DNA of 51,258 bases from a virus. Location: IMG/VR virus record IMGVR_UViG_3300032299_001400, positions 1-51,258 of that record. One strand, 5' to 3'. Below the pieces are notes generated by a model. That model had not been told where the DNA came from. It made no database searches and saw only the letters and a list, made by a program, of their open reading frames with translations. The translations under genes were made by a program, and so were the position numbers. Numbering within the stretch: the first letter of the stretch is position 1; every line of letters begins with the position of its first letter. Below are positions 27,270-33,086 of the stretch, in pieces.

Positions 27270-27458
27270 TCAATTCTTAAGGGAAATGCCGCGTTGCTGT
27301 GCCGCATCCAGAGTTGTCGCGGCCAAATTGAGCATGATCGAAATGCCTGCCTCCGCTTTTGCTACGGCCTCCGCAAGTTTTGGTTGATCGCGCGCCATGT
27401 CGCGCAAATCGCCGAAAGCGCCGATGATATCCTGAATCTCTTTTTCATACGGTTTCAT
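27270..27458 (-). CDS. Small helical protein before gpW-like gene
   Basis: 62 residues from ATG 27458 (MKPYEKEIQDII). Predicted all-helical (DLRDMARDQPKLAEAVAKAE, SIMLNLAATTLDAAQQ). No family recognised. It is in the head gene run, 16 bases before the gpW-like start and 10 bases after the methyltransferase. Possibly a packaging or head accessory protein. Confidence 0.55.
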   Translation of the reverse strand: MKPYEKEIQDIIGAFGDLRDMARDQPKLAEAVAKAEAGISIMLNLAATTLDAAQQRGISLKN

Positions 27459-27468
27459 AAAATTTGCC

Positions 27469-28053
27469 TCACCTTTCCAGCAATATCGTTTCGCCCTCCG
27501 GCCCGGTGCTGAAGATCGGCGCATAGCGATTCCGCTCCAGCCAATCGAAAACCTTGTCGTAGTGCGGATTGCTCTTCCAAATCTCGATACAGAGAAAACG
27601 CGGGCGGCTGATCATGCACGACAGCACGGGCCATTCCTGCCCCTCGCAATCCAACTGCATCGCCCCGATGTTGCCCGTGTCGAAATCGCCAAAGACGCGC
27701 ACATCAACAAGAGTTCCCTCCCCGGCAGTAATCGGCGTAGGCGACCACTGGCTTTGCAAATACGAAGAGCCTCCGTTCAAAAAAAGAAGCTCCTGCGCGC
27801 GGCGGTCGGATACCGCACAGGCATGAATCGTCGCCGTGGGAAACTGTTCCTTGGCAATTTTGTGAAGCTCTGGATTCGGCTCAAAACCCATGAAATTGTC
27901 GCAGAGGTCGATGACCTGTGGCAGTGCCGCAATCTCCAGCGGCCCGATGCCGCATTCGCAGAAGGTATGCGGACGGTAGCGTGCCGTTTGCAAGACCCAC
28001 CGCCAATCGACGAGCCACTTGTTTTGTTTTACTTCAGCCAAGGTCATAATCAT
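27469..28053 (-). CDS. FkbM-family methyltransferase
   Basis: 194 residues (ATG 28053, or ATG 28047). Class-I SAM methyltransferase of FkbM type: motif I CECGIGPLE (an unusual form of the DVGAxxG loop), then MGFEPNPE (acidic strand-2 end), the GTLVDVRVFGDFD region, AMQLDCEGQEWPVL (FkbM-hallmark D.EG.E) and LCIEIW. FkbM enzymes O-methylate sugars or polyketides. A GT9 glycosyltransferase lies two genes downstream, so the pair may build and cap a glycan on a virion or host surface. The ATGA overlap at 28050-28053 couples it to the upstream gene. Confidence 0.8.
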   Translation of the reverse strand: MIMTLAEVKQNKWLVDWRWVLQTARYRPHTFCECGIGPLEIAALPQVIDLCDNFMGFEPNPELHKIAKEQFPTATIHACAVSDRRAQELLFLNGGSSYLQSQWSPTPITAGEGTLVDVRVFGDFDTGNIGAMQLDCEGQEWPVLSCMISRPRFLCIEIWKSNPHYDKVFDWLERNRYAPIFSTGPEGETILLER

Positions 28054-28325
28054 ACCCTCCGAAAATCGTGGCCGCGCGCCGCCGCCATATTGGCCATCGC
28101 AAACTCATAGGCTTCCCGTGTCGCCCACACTGCGGCCCACAGAACCATACATGGTGCCAAGAGATACCCGTTGCCTGTGACCCGGTGCTCGCGCAACGGC
28201 TCCAACTCCATCCGGTTCTTCTCCCACACCCGCATTCCTGTCCGCCGCTTGCTCGGAGACTCGCTACGCTCCGGCTTGCGCCACCCGAATCGCTTCGGCT
28301 TACCCAAAAATCTTTTCGGACCCAT
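28050..28325 (-). CDS. Small basic protein with hydrophobic segment
   Basis: 91 residues from ATG 28325 (MGPKRFLGKPKRFG), 16 bases after a GTTGAC box (28342-28347). A longer open frame to 28718 crosses the plus-strand HTH gene and is rejected. Strongly basic N-terminus with an EPLREHRVTGNGYLLAPCMV segment and an AVWATREAYEFAMANMAAA helix. No family recognised. Its stop overlaps the methyltransferase start (ATGA). Confidence 0.5.
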   Translation of the reverse strand: MGPKRFLGKPKRFGWRKPERSESPSKRRTGMRVWEKNRMELEPLREHRVTGNGYLLAPCMVLWAAVWATREAYEFAMANMAAARGHDFRRV

Positions 28326-28340
28326 TAAATGTCGCGGCCA

Positions 28341-28353
28341 TGTCAACTTGACA
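28341..28353. promoter_or_regulatory. Palindrome between divergent genes, candidate operator
   Basis: TGTCAACTTGACA is a perfect 6+1+6 palindrome made of two inverted TTGACA boxes. It lies between the minus gene starting at 28325 and the plus HTH gene starting at 28383, so it could regulate both. One half is the same GTTGACA box seen before other late genes. No clear -10 element is visible. Confidence 0.5.
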
Positions 28354-28382
28354 GCTACGCCTTTGAGTAAGACTTTCTTTTT

Positions 28383-28607
28383 ATGGGCAAAAGCAGCAAA
28401 CCAACCCCGCGCATCGACGCGCTCATGCGCCGGTTGGCCCGCCACCTCGCCGCCGCGCGCGGAAGGCAAACCCATCTCGCCCGGATCGTCTGCCCCCGCG
28501 ATGTCAAAACGGGCATTATCCGCGTCTCCGAATGGATCCACCGCCGCAAAAATCCCAACGGCGAAACCACCCTGACCATCCAAGAATGGCTCGACGGGCG
28601 GGATTAG
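28383..28607 (+). CDS. Small HTH (Cro/YdaS-like) regulator
   Basis: 74 residues, the only plus-strand gene inside the late block. Basic, with a helix-turn-helix-like pattern: LARHLAAARGRQTHLARIV, then IIRVSEWIHRRKNPNGETTL and IQEWLDG. This resembles Cro/YdaS-type repressors, whose recognition helix has a VSxW core followed by PN.E. It starts 29 bases after the palindrome at 28341-28353, which may be its own operator. Its 3' end overlaps the convergent membrane-peptide gene by four bases. DNA-binding role inferred. Confidence 0.6.
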   Translation: MGKSSKPTPRIDALMRRLARHLAAARGRQTHLARIVCPRDVKTGIIRVSEWIHRRKNPNGETTLTIQEWLDGRD

Positions 28608-28735
28608 TCCTTCGCCTCGTCCAGCTTCCCCAGAGCATCCTTCATGCCCCGTTTCTCCCCCAGACAATAGGCCACCTGCGCCGTCAGGCCCAGCACGGCC
28701 AGCGCAACCATGATGCAACCGATGATCGCGCTCAT
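28604..28735 (-). CDS. 43-residue single-pass membrane peptide
   Basis: From ATG 28735 (MSAIIGCIMVALAVL), overlapping the upstream stop in an ATGA. One membrane helix (residues 3-24), then a short charged helix (KRGMKDALGKLDEAKD). The longer frame to 28837 lies inside the upstream gene. Could be a holin-like or superinfection-exclusion peptide; no direct evidence. Confidence 0.5.
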   Translation of the reverse strand: MSAIIGCIMVALAVLGLTAQVAYCLGEKRGMKDALGKLDEAKD

Positions 28736-29010
28736 TTCCGGCGTTTCGGCTTCGGCTTCTCCGCCTTGCTCGGCTTGTCCGCCTCGGCCATGACCTTGCG
28801 GTAGCCGGTTTTGCGGATCTTCCGCCCGTCTTCCCATACCTGAAAATCTTTCACCTCGATGTCGCCGGTCTTGATCCCCGGCGCGAGCACTTCACGCACC
28901 CGATCCGGCGAGCATTCCAGTTGCTCCGCGATCTCTTCCCGTGTGCTCCAGCCTTTCGGCCAAGAAAATGCCGCCTTGTTGATCCTGTTCACTTCGTTTT
29001 TCCAGTTCAT
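28732..29010 (-). CDS. Winged-helix-like small protein
   Basis: 92 residues, ATG at 29010 in an ATGA overlap with the metallophosphoesterase stop. N-terminal half matches a helix-turn-helix / Rad-like winged pattern (WSTREEIAEQLECSPDRVREVLAPGI), followed by a small wing (VKDFQVWEDGRKIRKTGYRKV) and a Lys-rich tail. Probably binds DNA; may act with the phosphoesterase encoded just before it. Confidence 0.6.
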   Translation of the reverse strand: MNWKNEVNRINKAAFSWPKGWSTREEIAEQLECSPDRVREVLAPGIKTGDIEVKDFQVWEDGRKIRKTGYRKVMAEADKPSKAEKPKPKRRK

Positions 29011-30026
29011 AGAATGATCGGGGCGGTAATCGTGCGTCCGCGCTTGTGGTCGAACAGGAAATAGGTCTGTTGCGGCGGCTCAAACTGCGCCTTGATCGAC
29101 AAAGCATAGGCATTGTAGCCGATCAACGACCCGTTGCTGCACCACTTGGGGTTCTGCTGCTGCTGATGCCAATGCCCAAACACATCAAGGTCGGCAGGCG
29201 TAGCCCGGTTCCAGTTGGCGACGGCCTTCTCGACCGGGATGGTCAAGCCACCCACCCCGCCCTGATAGCGGATATTATCCCCATGGTGAAACCGGATCAC
29301 CTTGTCATAGAGCTTCACGAAATTGAAATACGAGTCGGCCACTTGGAACTCGACCGCCCCGCCAAAATCCCGCTGCGACAACACCTGATAAAGCAACCAC
29401 TCGTAAGAATTGCGGTATCCCGTGGCATGACGCGGCTTTTTCGTCGTCCGTCCGTGATTGCCGAAGCAACACGGAACCAAAATGCGCTTGAAGTGCTTCT
29501 GCAATAGCCCGATCCCGGCCATCAGCCGCTCCTGCAACCAAAGAATTGTCTCAGTCGGACTCAGCGCGTTCGTCTCCATCAACTCCTCGTGGATGTAGCC
29601 GCTCATCAAATCGCCACCGAGGAACAGAACGCACGTGTCGATCTCCGAGCCACTGCGCTCAATGTCTGTCAACCGCACGACGCTATGGAAAAATTTGCTG
29701 ATGCGTTGGTCGGCAATGGTCAGGTTATAGTCGTTCAGCCCGTTGACCGAGGCCGGTTCCACCGTCTCCTCGACGTGCCAATCCGAGGCCACCGCCACGG
29801 CCACCGCTTCGCTCTTGGCCGTCTTGCGAGCCTCCAGCACCTTGTTGGTCGGTGCGGATCTCAGTGCCTTGGTGACGCCAAGCTGGTCTTCCAACTCCAT
29901 CACGGTCTTTTGATACCGCTCAACCTGCGCTTTATAGTCGGCAATGACGGATTTATGCGCGTGTTCACTCGCCGCGCGTGCGATCTGCCCCCACTCGTTC
30001 TTCCCACCCTTGGCTTTGGCTGCCAT
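29007..30026 (-). CDS. Calcineurin-like metallophosphoesterase
   Basis: 339 residues from ATG 30026 (MAAKAKGGKNEWG). I prefer it to the ATG at 30047 because it lies 16 bases after a GTTGAC box (30043-30048). After a coiled N-terminus (residues ~20-50) all metal-binding motifs are in order: SDWH (Asp82, His84), GGDLMSG, GNHGR, HHGDN and GHWH. Members hydrolyse phosphoesters and include phage DNA-repair-type nucleases. First gene of the leftward late run; the next gene is a winged-helix protein, consistent with a nucleic acid substrate. Confidence 0.85.
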   Translation of the reverse strand: MAAKAKGGKNEWGQIARAASEHAHKSVIADYKAQVERYQKTVMELEDQLGVTKALRSAPTNKVLEARKTAKSEAVAVAVASDWHVEETVEPASVNGLNDYNLTIADQRISKFFHSVVRLTDIERSGSEIDTCVLFLGGDLMSGYIHEELMETNALSPTETILWLQERLMAGIGLLQKHFKRILVPCCFGNHGRTTKKPRHATGYRNSYEWLLYQVLSQRDFGGAVEFQVADSYFNFVKLYDKVIRFHHGDNIRYQGGVGGLTIPVEKAVANWNRATPADLDVFGHWHQQQQNPKWCSNGSLIGYNAYALSIKAQFEPPQQTYFLFDHKRGRTITAPIIL

Positions 30027-30124
30027 ACGATTCTTCGTCGGTGTCAACCCGCCAACTTCCCAAATCTCGATTTTCTAACTGAAATCCCTTCATGGTCGGG
30101 CTTTTTTTCGCCATGGTCGGAAAA

Positions 30125-30142
30125 TTACTTATTCATAAGTAA
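30125..30142. promoter_or_regulatory. AT-rich palindrome, candidate operator
   Basis: TTACTTAT and ATAAGTAA form a perfect inverted repeat around TC. It lies in the 192-base divergent gap between the phosphoesterase (minus, start 30026) and the Ala/Arg-rich gene (plus, start 30219). A direct repeat CATGGTCGG flanks it on the left (about 30090 and 30110). Good position for a regulator site. Confidence 0.5.
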
Positions 30143-30180
30143 AAATCCGCTTTATGACATTCTTTCGCGCTCTGTTGCGC

Positions 30181-30209
30181 TTGCAAATTGCTATGCTTTG
30201 GCGTATCTT
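30181..30209 (+). promoter_or_regulatory. Candidate promoter of the Ala/Arg-rich gene
   Basis: TTGCAA and TATCTT are separated by 17 bases in an AT-rich patch. The -10 box ends only nine bases before the ATG at 30219, so an mRNA from it would be nearly leaderless. Matches to consensus are partial. Confidence 0.35.
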
Positions 30210-30218
30210 TTTAGGCTT

Positions 30219-31139
30219 ATGCAGCAGAAAACGCATAAAAAGACACTCGGCACCAAAGCCGGATCCCGCGCGGGATGCACCGCGCAAAACGAGAGAACGC
30301 GCAGCGCGCAGCGCGCGGCCATTGTCCGCGCGCGCATTGCAGCAGGCAAAGCGGCGCAGAAAGCGGCGCAGGAATCGCCAGAAGCGGCGCAGGCAGCGGC
30401 GCAGGCAGCAGCGCAGGCAGCAGCGCGCCGCGCAGGCATTAACGCGCGGCGCATGGCGCGCGTCCTGCGCGTCCTGCGCGCGCAGGCAAACCGCGCAGCG
30501 CGCGCGGCGCAGGAAAAGCAGGCAGGAGGCCCCAAAGAATTCGGTGACCGATTCCTTCCCGAATTCGCGGAGGAATATTGCAGCGGCGCGCTTGCAGCAT
30601 GGAGCAGCGGCGCAGCGCGCGCAGGCATCGCGCGCGCAGGTTACGAGCAGAGCAATCTGCTTTTTCAGAAGATGAGCAGCGCGCACGCGGATCCCGCGAT
30701 CCTGCTTTCGCTGCCTGCTGAAATTCTGGCGCATGATGATGCAGAGCAATCTGCGCGCCTGCTGTCTGACATGCGCCGCGCGATCATCCTGCGCGCGCTG
30801 GAGATGCGCGCAGCGGCGCGCGCCGCGCATGATGCAGACTTGCATGATGCCGCGCGTCTTGTCGGAAAGAAAACGCGCGCACTCAACACTGCGCGCAGAC
30901 AATACGCGCGAGACGCGCGGATTGTTCGTCGCGCTACGCTCTGCGCGCTCGCACGCTTGAAGGGTCAACCTTTCGAGTTTGCCATTGCGCGTGGTGTATC
31001 GCGCAGCGGCGCGCGCGGTGGCCGCGCGGCGGATGCTCGCACGCCTTGGCAGACAATGCTGGCGCAGCATGACGCTACGCGCGCGCGCCTTGGCCTGCCT
31101 GCGCTCACGCTGGCGCAGCGCAGCGCAGCGCGCGATTAA
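30219..31139 (+). CDS. Ala/Arg-rich protein encoded by GCGC-saturated DNA
   Basis: 306 residues from ATG 30219 (MQQKTHKKTLGTK). About half of the residues are Ala or Arg; residues ~45-70 contain AQAAAQAAAQAAARRAG. Less biased islands (KEFGDRFLPEFAEEYCSG, QSNLLFQKMSSAHADPAILL, PWQTMLAQHDATRARLGLPA) argue for a real folded protein. Codon use differs from neighbours: Ala is mostly gcg/gca and Arg cgc, whereas flanking genes prefer gcc. The tetramer GCGC is packed through the gene, dozens of copies and often overlapping. It ends just before a perfect terminator (31158-31190). No family recognised; nucleic-acid compaction is a guess. The codon bias suggests transfer or selection on the DNA itself. 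Confidence 0.65.
   Translation: MQQKTHKKTLGTKAGSRAGCTAQNERTRSAQRAAIVRARIAAGKAAQKAAQESPEAAQAAAQAAAQAAARRAGINARRMARVLRVLRAQANRAARAAQEKQAGGPKEFGDRFLPEFAEEYCSGALAAWSSGAARAGIARAGYEQSNLLFQKMSSAHADPAILLSLPAEILAHDDAEQSARLLSDMRRAIILRALEMRAAARAAHDADLHDAARLVGKKTRALNTARRQYARDARIVRRATLCALARLKGQPFEFAIARGVSRSGARGGRAADARTPWQTMLAQHDATRARLGLPALTLAQRSAARD
30647..30660 (+). repeat. 14-base hairpin repeat GCAGAGCAATCTGC, copy 1
   Basis: A 5-bp inverted repeat around a GCAA (GNRA) loop, inside the Ala/Arg-rich gene. Identical copies are at 30741-30754 and 31166-31179; the last forms the tip of the gene's terminator. Confidence 0.6.
30741..30754 (+). repeat. 14-base hairpin repeat GCAGAGCAATCTGC, copy 2
   Basis: Identical to the copy at 30647, again inside the coding frame, but here followed by GCGCC, so it resembles the terminator arm more closely. 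Confidence 0.6.
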
Positions 31140-31157
31140 GCGCAGCGGCGCATCAGC

Positions 31158-31190
31158 AGCGGCGCGCAGAGCAATCTGCGCGCCGCTTTT
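31158..31190 (+). terminator. Rho-independent terminator of the Ala/Arg-rich gene
   Basis: AGCGGCGCGCAGA and TCTGCGCGCCGCT form a perfect 13-bp stem with a GCAA tetraloop, followed by TTTCTTT. It starts 18 bases after the stop codon. The apical 14 bases are copy 3 of the repeat at 30647. Confidence 0.85.
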
Positions 31191-31211
31191 CTTTGCCTTG
31201 CTCAATTTGAT

Positions 31212-31243
31212 TTGACGCTATCAAATGCAGTAACGCATATACT
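31212..31243 (+). promoter_or_regulatory. Candidate early promoter
   Basis: TTGACG and TATACT sit in a short AT-rich stretch right after the terminator. Spacing is 20 bases, longer than the usual 17, so the exact -35 is uncertain. It would start the rightward early transcript with the leader ORF at 31255. Confidence 0.45.
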
Positions 31244-31254
31244 ATGGAAGGGGA

Positions 31255-31317
31255 ATGAAAAATCCCGCGCACGCAAAACGCGCGCGCGCTGGATTTGATT
31301 TTCCCGCCCGTGATTGA
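31255..31317 (+). CDS. 20-residue leader peptide
   Basis: ATG at 31255 follows a strong GGAAGGGGA ribosome site and the candidate promoter. The product MKNPAHAKRARAGFDFPARD is Ala/Arg-rich and its DNA again shows GCGC runs, like the preceding gene. It lies at the head of a 270-base structured leader, so it may be an attenuator-type peptide. Too short to judge by composition alone. Confidence 0.4.
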   Translation: MKNPAHAKRARAGFDFPARD

Positions 31318-31588
31318 TCTTCGCGCGGATTCTCGCGCGGTCGCTTTTTTGCAAAAGTGATCTTGTTTCGGAAGTAGGCTCCCCCCCTCCACCAACCGCC
31401 GACCATGCGGGGGATGTGAGCCTACTTCCGAGGCAAGTTGCTGACTTGTCTCCGCTGGCCTGCCAGCCGGATCGTCTCCGGCAGGATAGGTTATCTTATC
31501 GGTTCGGTTCTCCGTCCGTTTCTTGGCGGAACCGCTCGCCTTCGGCGCGCGGCTCCCCGCCATTTCCGAAACCAACACAAAAGAACCA
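31318..31588 (+). promoter_or_regulatory. Long structured leader of the first early gene
   Basis: No gene here. It holds a T6GCAAAAG element (31344-31357) and a perfect 12-bp stem CGGAAGTAGGCT/AGCCTACTTCCG (31369-31380 with 31419-31430) enclosing C- and G-runs. It also holds a GCCGGA/TCCGGC hairpin (31466-31482) and a GC-rich hairpin around 31525-31561 with a CGCC-TTC-GGCG tip. Its end is A/C-rich up to the start at 31589. Confidence 0.55.
31344..31357 (+). repeat. Early-unit boundary element CTTTTTTGCAAAAG, copy 1
   Basis: Exact 14-base repeat with a palindromic core TTTTGCAAAA. Four copies in 2.1 kb, each between an upstream early unit and the next gene. This copy lies in the leader of the gene at 31589. 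Confidence 0.7.
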
Positions 31589-32365
31589 ATGAAAAACCAA
31601 ATCGTCGCATACGCGACCTTCAGCAAGCTCGGCATTGCCAAACTCACTGCCGAGTTCACCAACCGCGAGAACTCTCTCCGCCGGATCTTCAGCGAACTTG
31701 GCAAAGTCTTCACCGCCATGATTCCGCAAGTGCCGCGCGGTCAGACCATCACGGCCTACCTCAAGGAAAAGGGCATCTCGCAAGGCACGATATCCAACAG
31801 CCAATACGCGAGCAATGCCTTCGCCCTTGTCGTCAATGGTGTCATCAACGAGTCCCGCTACGATGAACTGACACTCCGCGAGTGCCAGACCATCAGCAAA
31901 TACGGGGCCGAGAAAGCCACCGCAGCCTTCGCCAACCGCACAAAATGGCGGCTGGAGTTGGCTTCTCTGGAAAAATTCGGCATGACGCTCGCCGAGCACG
32001 CCGCCGACATCGCTGCCAAGGAGCAATCCAAGGCTACCGAGTCGTCTGCCTCTGCTCCCGCCGAGACGCCTGCCGAGACACCTGCCGAAACACCTGCCGA
32101 AACGGAGGCAGCACCCGAAGTCACGGCGACGCCGACCAGCACGCCCGCCGAGACTCCGGCCACGCCGGAAAACGTGGTCGCTATGCCGACCAACGCCGAC
32201 CCGGCTTCGGTTCAGAGCGCACTGCAAGACCGCGCGCTTGTCCTCTTGGGCGAATTGGACTCCATCCTCGCCCAAGCCGCCGACAAGACGCCGATCCTCG
32301 ATCTCATCGCTGCGATGGTCGAGATGCACGCGGCTCCCAAGGCCCGCAAACGCAAAGCGGCCTAA
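31589..32365 (+). CDS. Early protein with Pro/Thr/Glu repeat linker
   Basis: 258 residues from ATG 31589 (MKNQIVAYATFSKLG), end of a long structured leader; the frame opens earlier at 31523 but those codons form the leader hairpin. The N-terminal ~150 residues are helical with a possible HTH-like stretch (ITAYLKEKGISQGTISNSQY). Then comes a linker with four AETP units (about residues 160-178), and a C-terminal helix ending in basic ARKRKAA. First gene of the early block, followed by a strong terminator. Likely abundant early DNA- or host-interacting protein; family not recognised. Confidence 0.75.
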   Translation: MKNQIVAYATFSKLGIAKLTAEFTNRENSLRRIFSELGKVFTAMIPQVPRGQTITAYLKEKGISQGTISNSQYASNAFALVVNGVINESRYDELTLRECQTISKYGAEKATAAFANRTKWRLELASLEKFGMTLAEHAADIAAKEQSKATESSASAPAETPAETPAETPAETEAAPEVTATPTSTPAETPATPENVVAMPTNADPASVQSALQDRALVLLGELDSILAQAADKTPILDLIAAMVEMHAAPKARKRKAA

Positions 32366-32370
32366 CCGAT

Positions 32371-32413
32371 GGATGGGTGAGGGTCACAACGACCCTCACC
32401 CATCCCCTTTTTT
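32371..32413 (+). terminator. Strong terminator after first early gene
   Basis: GGATGGGTGAGGGTC and GACCCTCACCCATCC form a perfect 15-bp stem with a 5-base loop, followed by CCTTTTTT. The T-run is shared with the boundary element at 32407. Confidence 0.88.
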
Positions 32414-32420
32414 GCAAAAG
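32407..32420 (+). repeat. Boundary element CTTTTTTGCAAAAG, copy 2
   Basis: Follows the terminator stem directly and lies 23 bases before the start at 32444. Between them is a five-codon frame MKFIL (32430-32447) whose TGA overlaps that start. Confidence 0.7.
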
Positions 32421-32443
32421 TCACCGACCATGAAGTTTATCCT

Positions 32444-32674
32444 ATGAAACGCTACAACCACAGCAACACCCGCGTCCGACTCGTCGAAGGCGCACCGATC
32501 ACCGCGCGTTCCGTCACCCCCGACGAACGGCGCTTGGCGCGGCTCTCCATCTGCGTCACGCAAAGCCTCGGGCTTCCCAATGATCCCGACGCCGAAATCA
32601 TCCTGCGCCTGCCCTCAACTCGCCGACCCGTGCGCGGCCCCCTCACCTTCCAACCCTTCTCCGCCCTCGCATGA
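32444..32674 (+). CDS. Small basic early protein, head of a four-gene overlap chain
   Basis: 76 residues, ATG at 32444 overlapping the stop of a 5-codon frame. Basic N-terminus (MKRYNHSNTRVRLVEG), a DERRLARLSICVTQSLGLP helix and an IILRLPSTRRPVRGPL segment. No family recognised. Ends in an ATGA overlap with the next frame. Early regulator or host-takeover peptide possible. Confidence 0.55.
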   Translation: MKRYNHSNTRVRLVEGAPITARSVTPDERRLARLSICVTQSLGLPNDPDAEIILRLPSTRRPVRGPLTFQPFSALA

Positions 32675-32766
32675 TTGCTCGCATCCTCCTCCATGTCTCT
32701 GTGGCCATCGTCAAGCCCTCCACTTGGCGCTGGCAACTCTCCGGCATCATCCGCGAATTCCTATGA
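32671..32766 (+). CDS. 31-residue hydrophobic peptide
   Basis: ATG at 32671 overlaps the previous stop (ATGA) and its own TGA overlaps the next ATG. Product begins MIARILLHVSVAIV and ends in a Trp-containing amphipathic stretch. Possible membrane peptide. Supported by the two exact overlaps, otherwise hypothetical. Confidence 0.45.
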   Translation: MIARILLHVSVAIVKPSTWRWQLSGIIREFL

Positions 32767-32930
32767 TCCTGCAAATTCCCCACGATGCGCGCTTCACCAT
32801 GCGCGGAGCCTTGGCCGACCGCCTGACCCGCTTTTGGCCGATGCGCAACGCCACCGACCATCCGACCCGCACTGTCGCCCGCTCCAGCATCCGGCAGATC
32901 GTGCAAATGCTCCGACAGCTTCTTCCATGA
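32763..32930 (+). CDS. 55-residue basic early peptide
   Basis: ATG at 32763 in an ATGA overlap. Arg-rich (RFTMRGALADRLTRFWPMRN) with a C-terminal helix SSIRQIVQMLRQLLP. No family recognised. Third member of the overlap chain. Confidence 0.5.
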   Translation: MILQIPHDARFTMRGALADRLTRFWPMRNATDHPTRTVARSSIRQIVQMLRQLLP

Positions 32931-33064
32931 AACGTCTCGTTCCCCACTTGTTTTACCTTCACGTCGTCACCGCGCCGCCGCGCCGACTCTCGTGGTGGCG
33001 GCGACTCTTGCGCCGCCGCCGTGTCGCGGCCATGCGGTTTTTCCCACACCGGGATTCCGACTAA
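32927..33064 (+). CDS. 45-residue Arg-rich early peptide
   Basis: ATG at 32927 in an ATGA overlap. A hydrophobic start (MKRLVPHLFYLHVV) is followed by RRLSWWRRLLRRRR, an amphipathic cationic segment like membrane- or RNA-binding peptides. Last in the chain; stops four bases before boundary element copy 3. Confidence 0.5.
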   Translation: MKRLVPHLFYLHVVTAPPRRLSWWRRLLRRRRVAAMRFFPHRDSD

Positions 33065-33068
33065 ACCA

Positions 33069-33082
33069 CTTTTTTGCAAAAG
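33069..33082 (+). repeat. Boundary element CTTTTTTGCAAAAG, copy 3
   Basis: Lies four bases before the outer helix of the structured leader RNA that begins at 33087. Confidence 0.7.
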
Positions 33083-33086
33083 CAAT

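Noticed and set aside
28326-28718. Long N-terminal extension of the minus gene at 28050
   Set aside because: It would run over the plus-strand HTH gene and the palindrome; the ATG at 28325 has the usual upstream box.
29589-30218. Upstream extension of the Ala/Arg-rich frame
   Set aside because: It is antisense to the phosphoesterase and crosses the control gap; the first sensible ATG is 30219.
30129-31205. 358-residue open frame on the minus strand across the GCGC gene
   Set aside because: GCGC-rich DNA stays open on both strands. The minus product is Cys/Ala/Arg repeats, crosses the terminator and the palindrome, and has no good start; the plus frame has non-repetitive islands and a terminator right after it.
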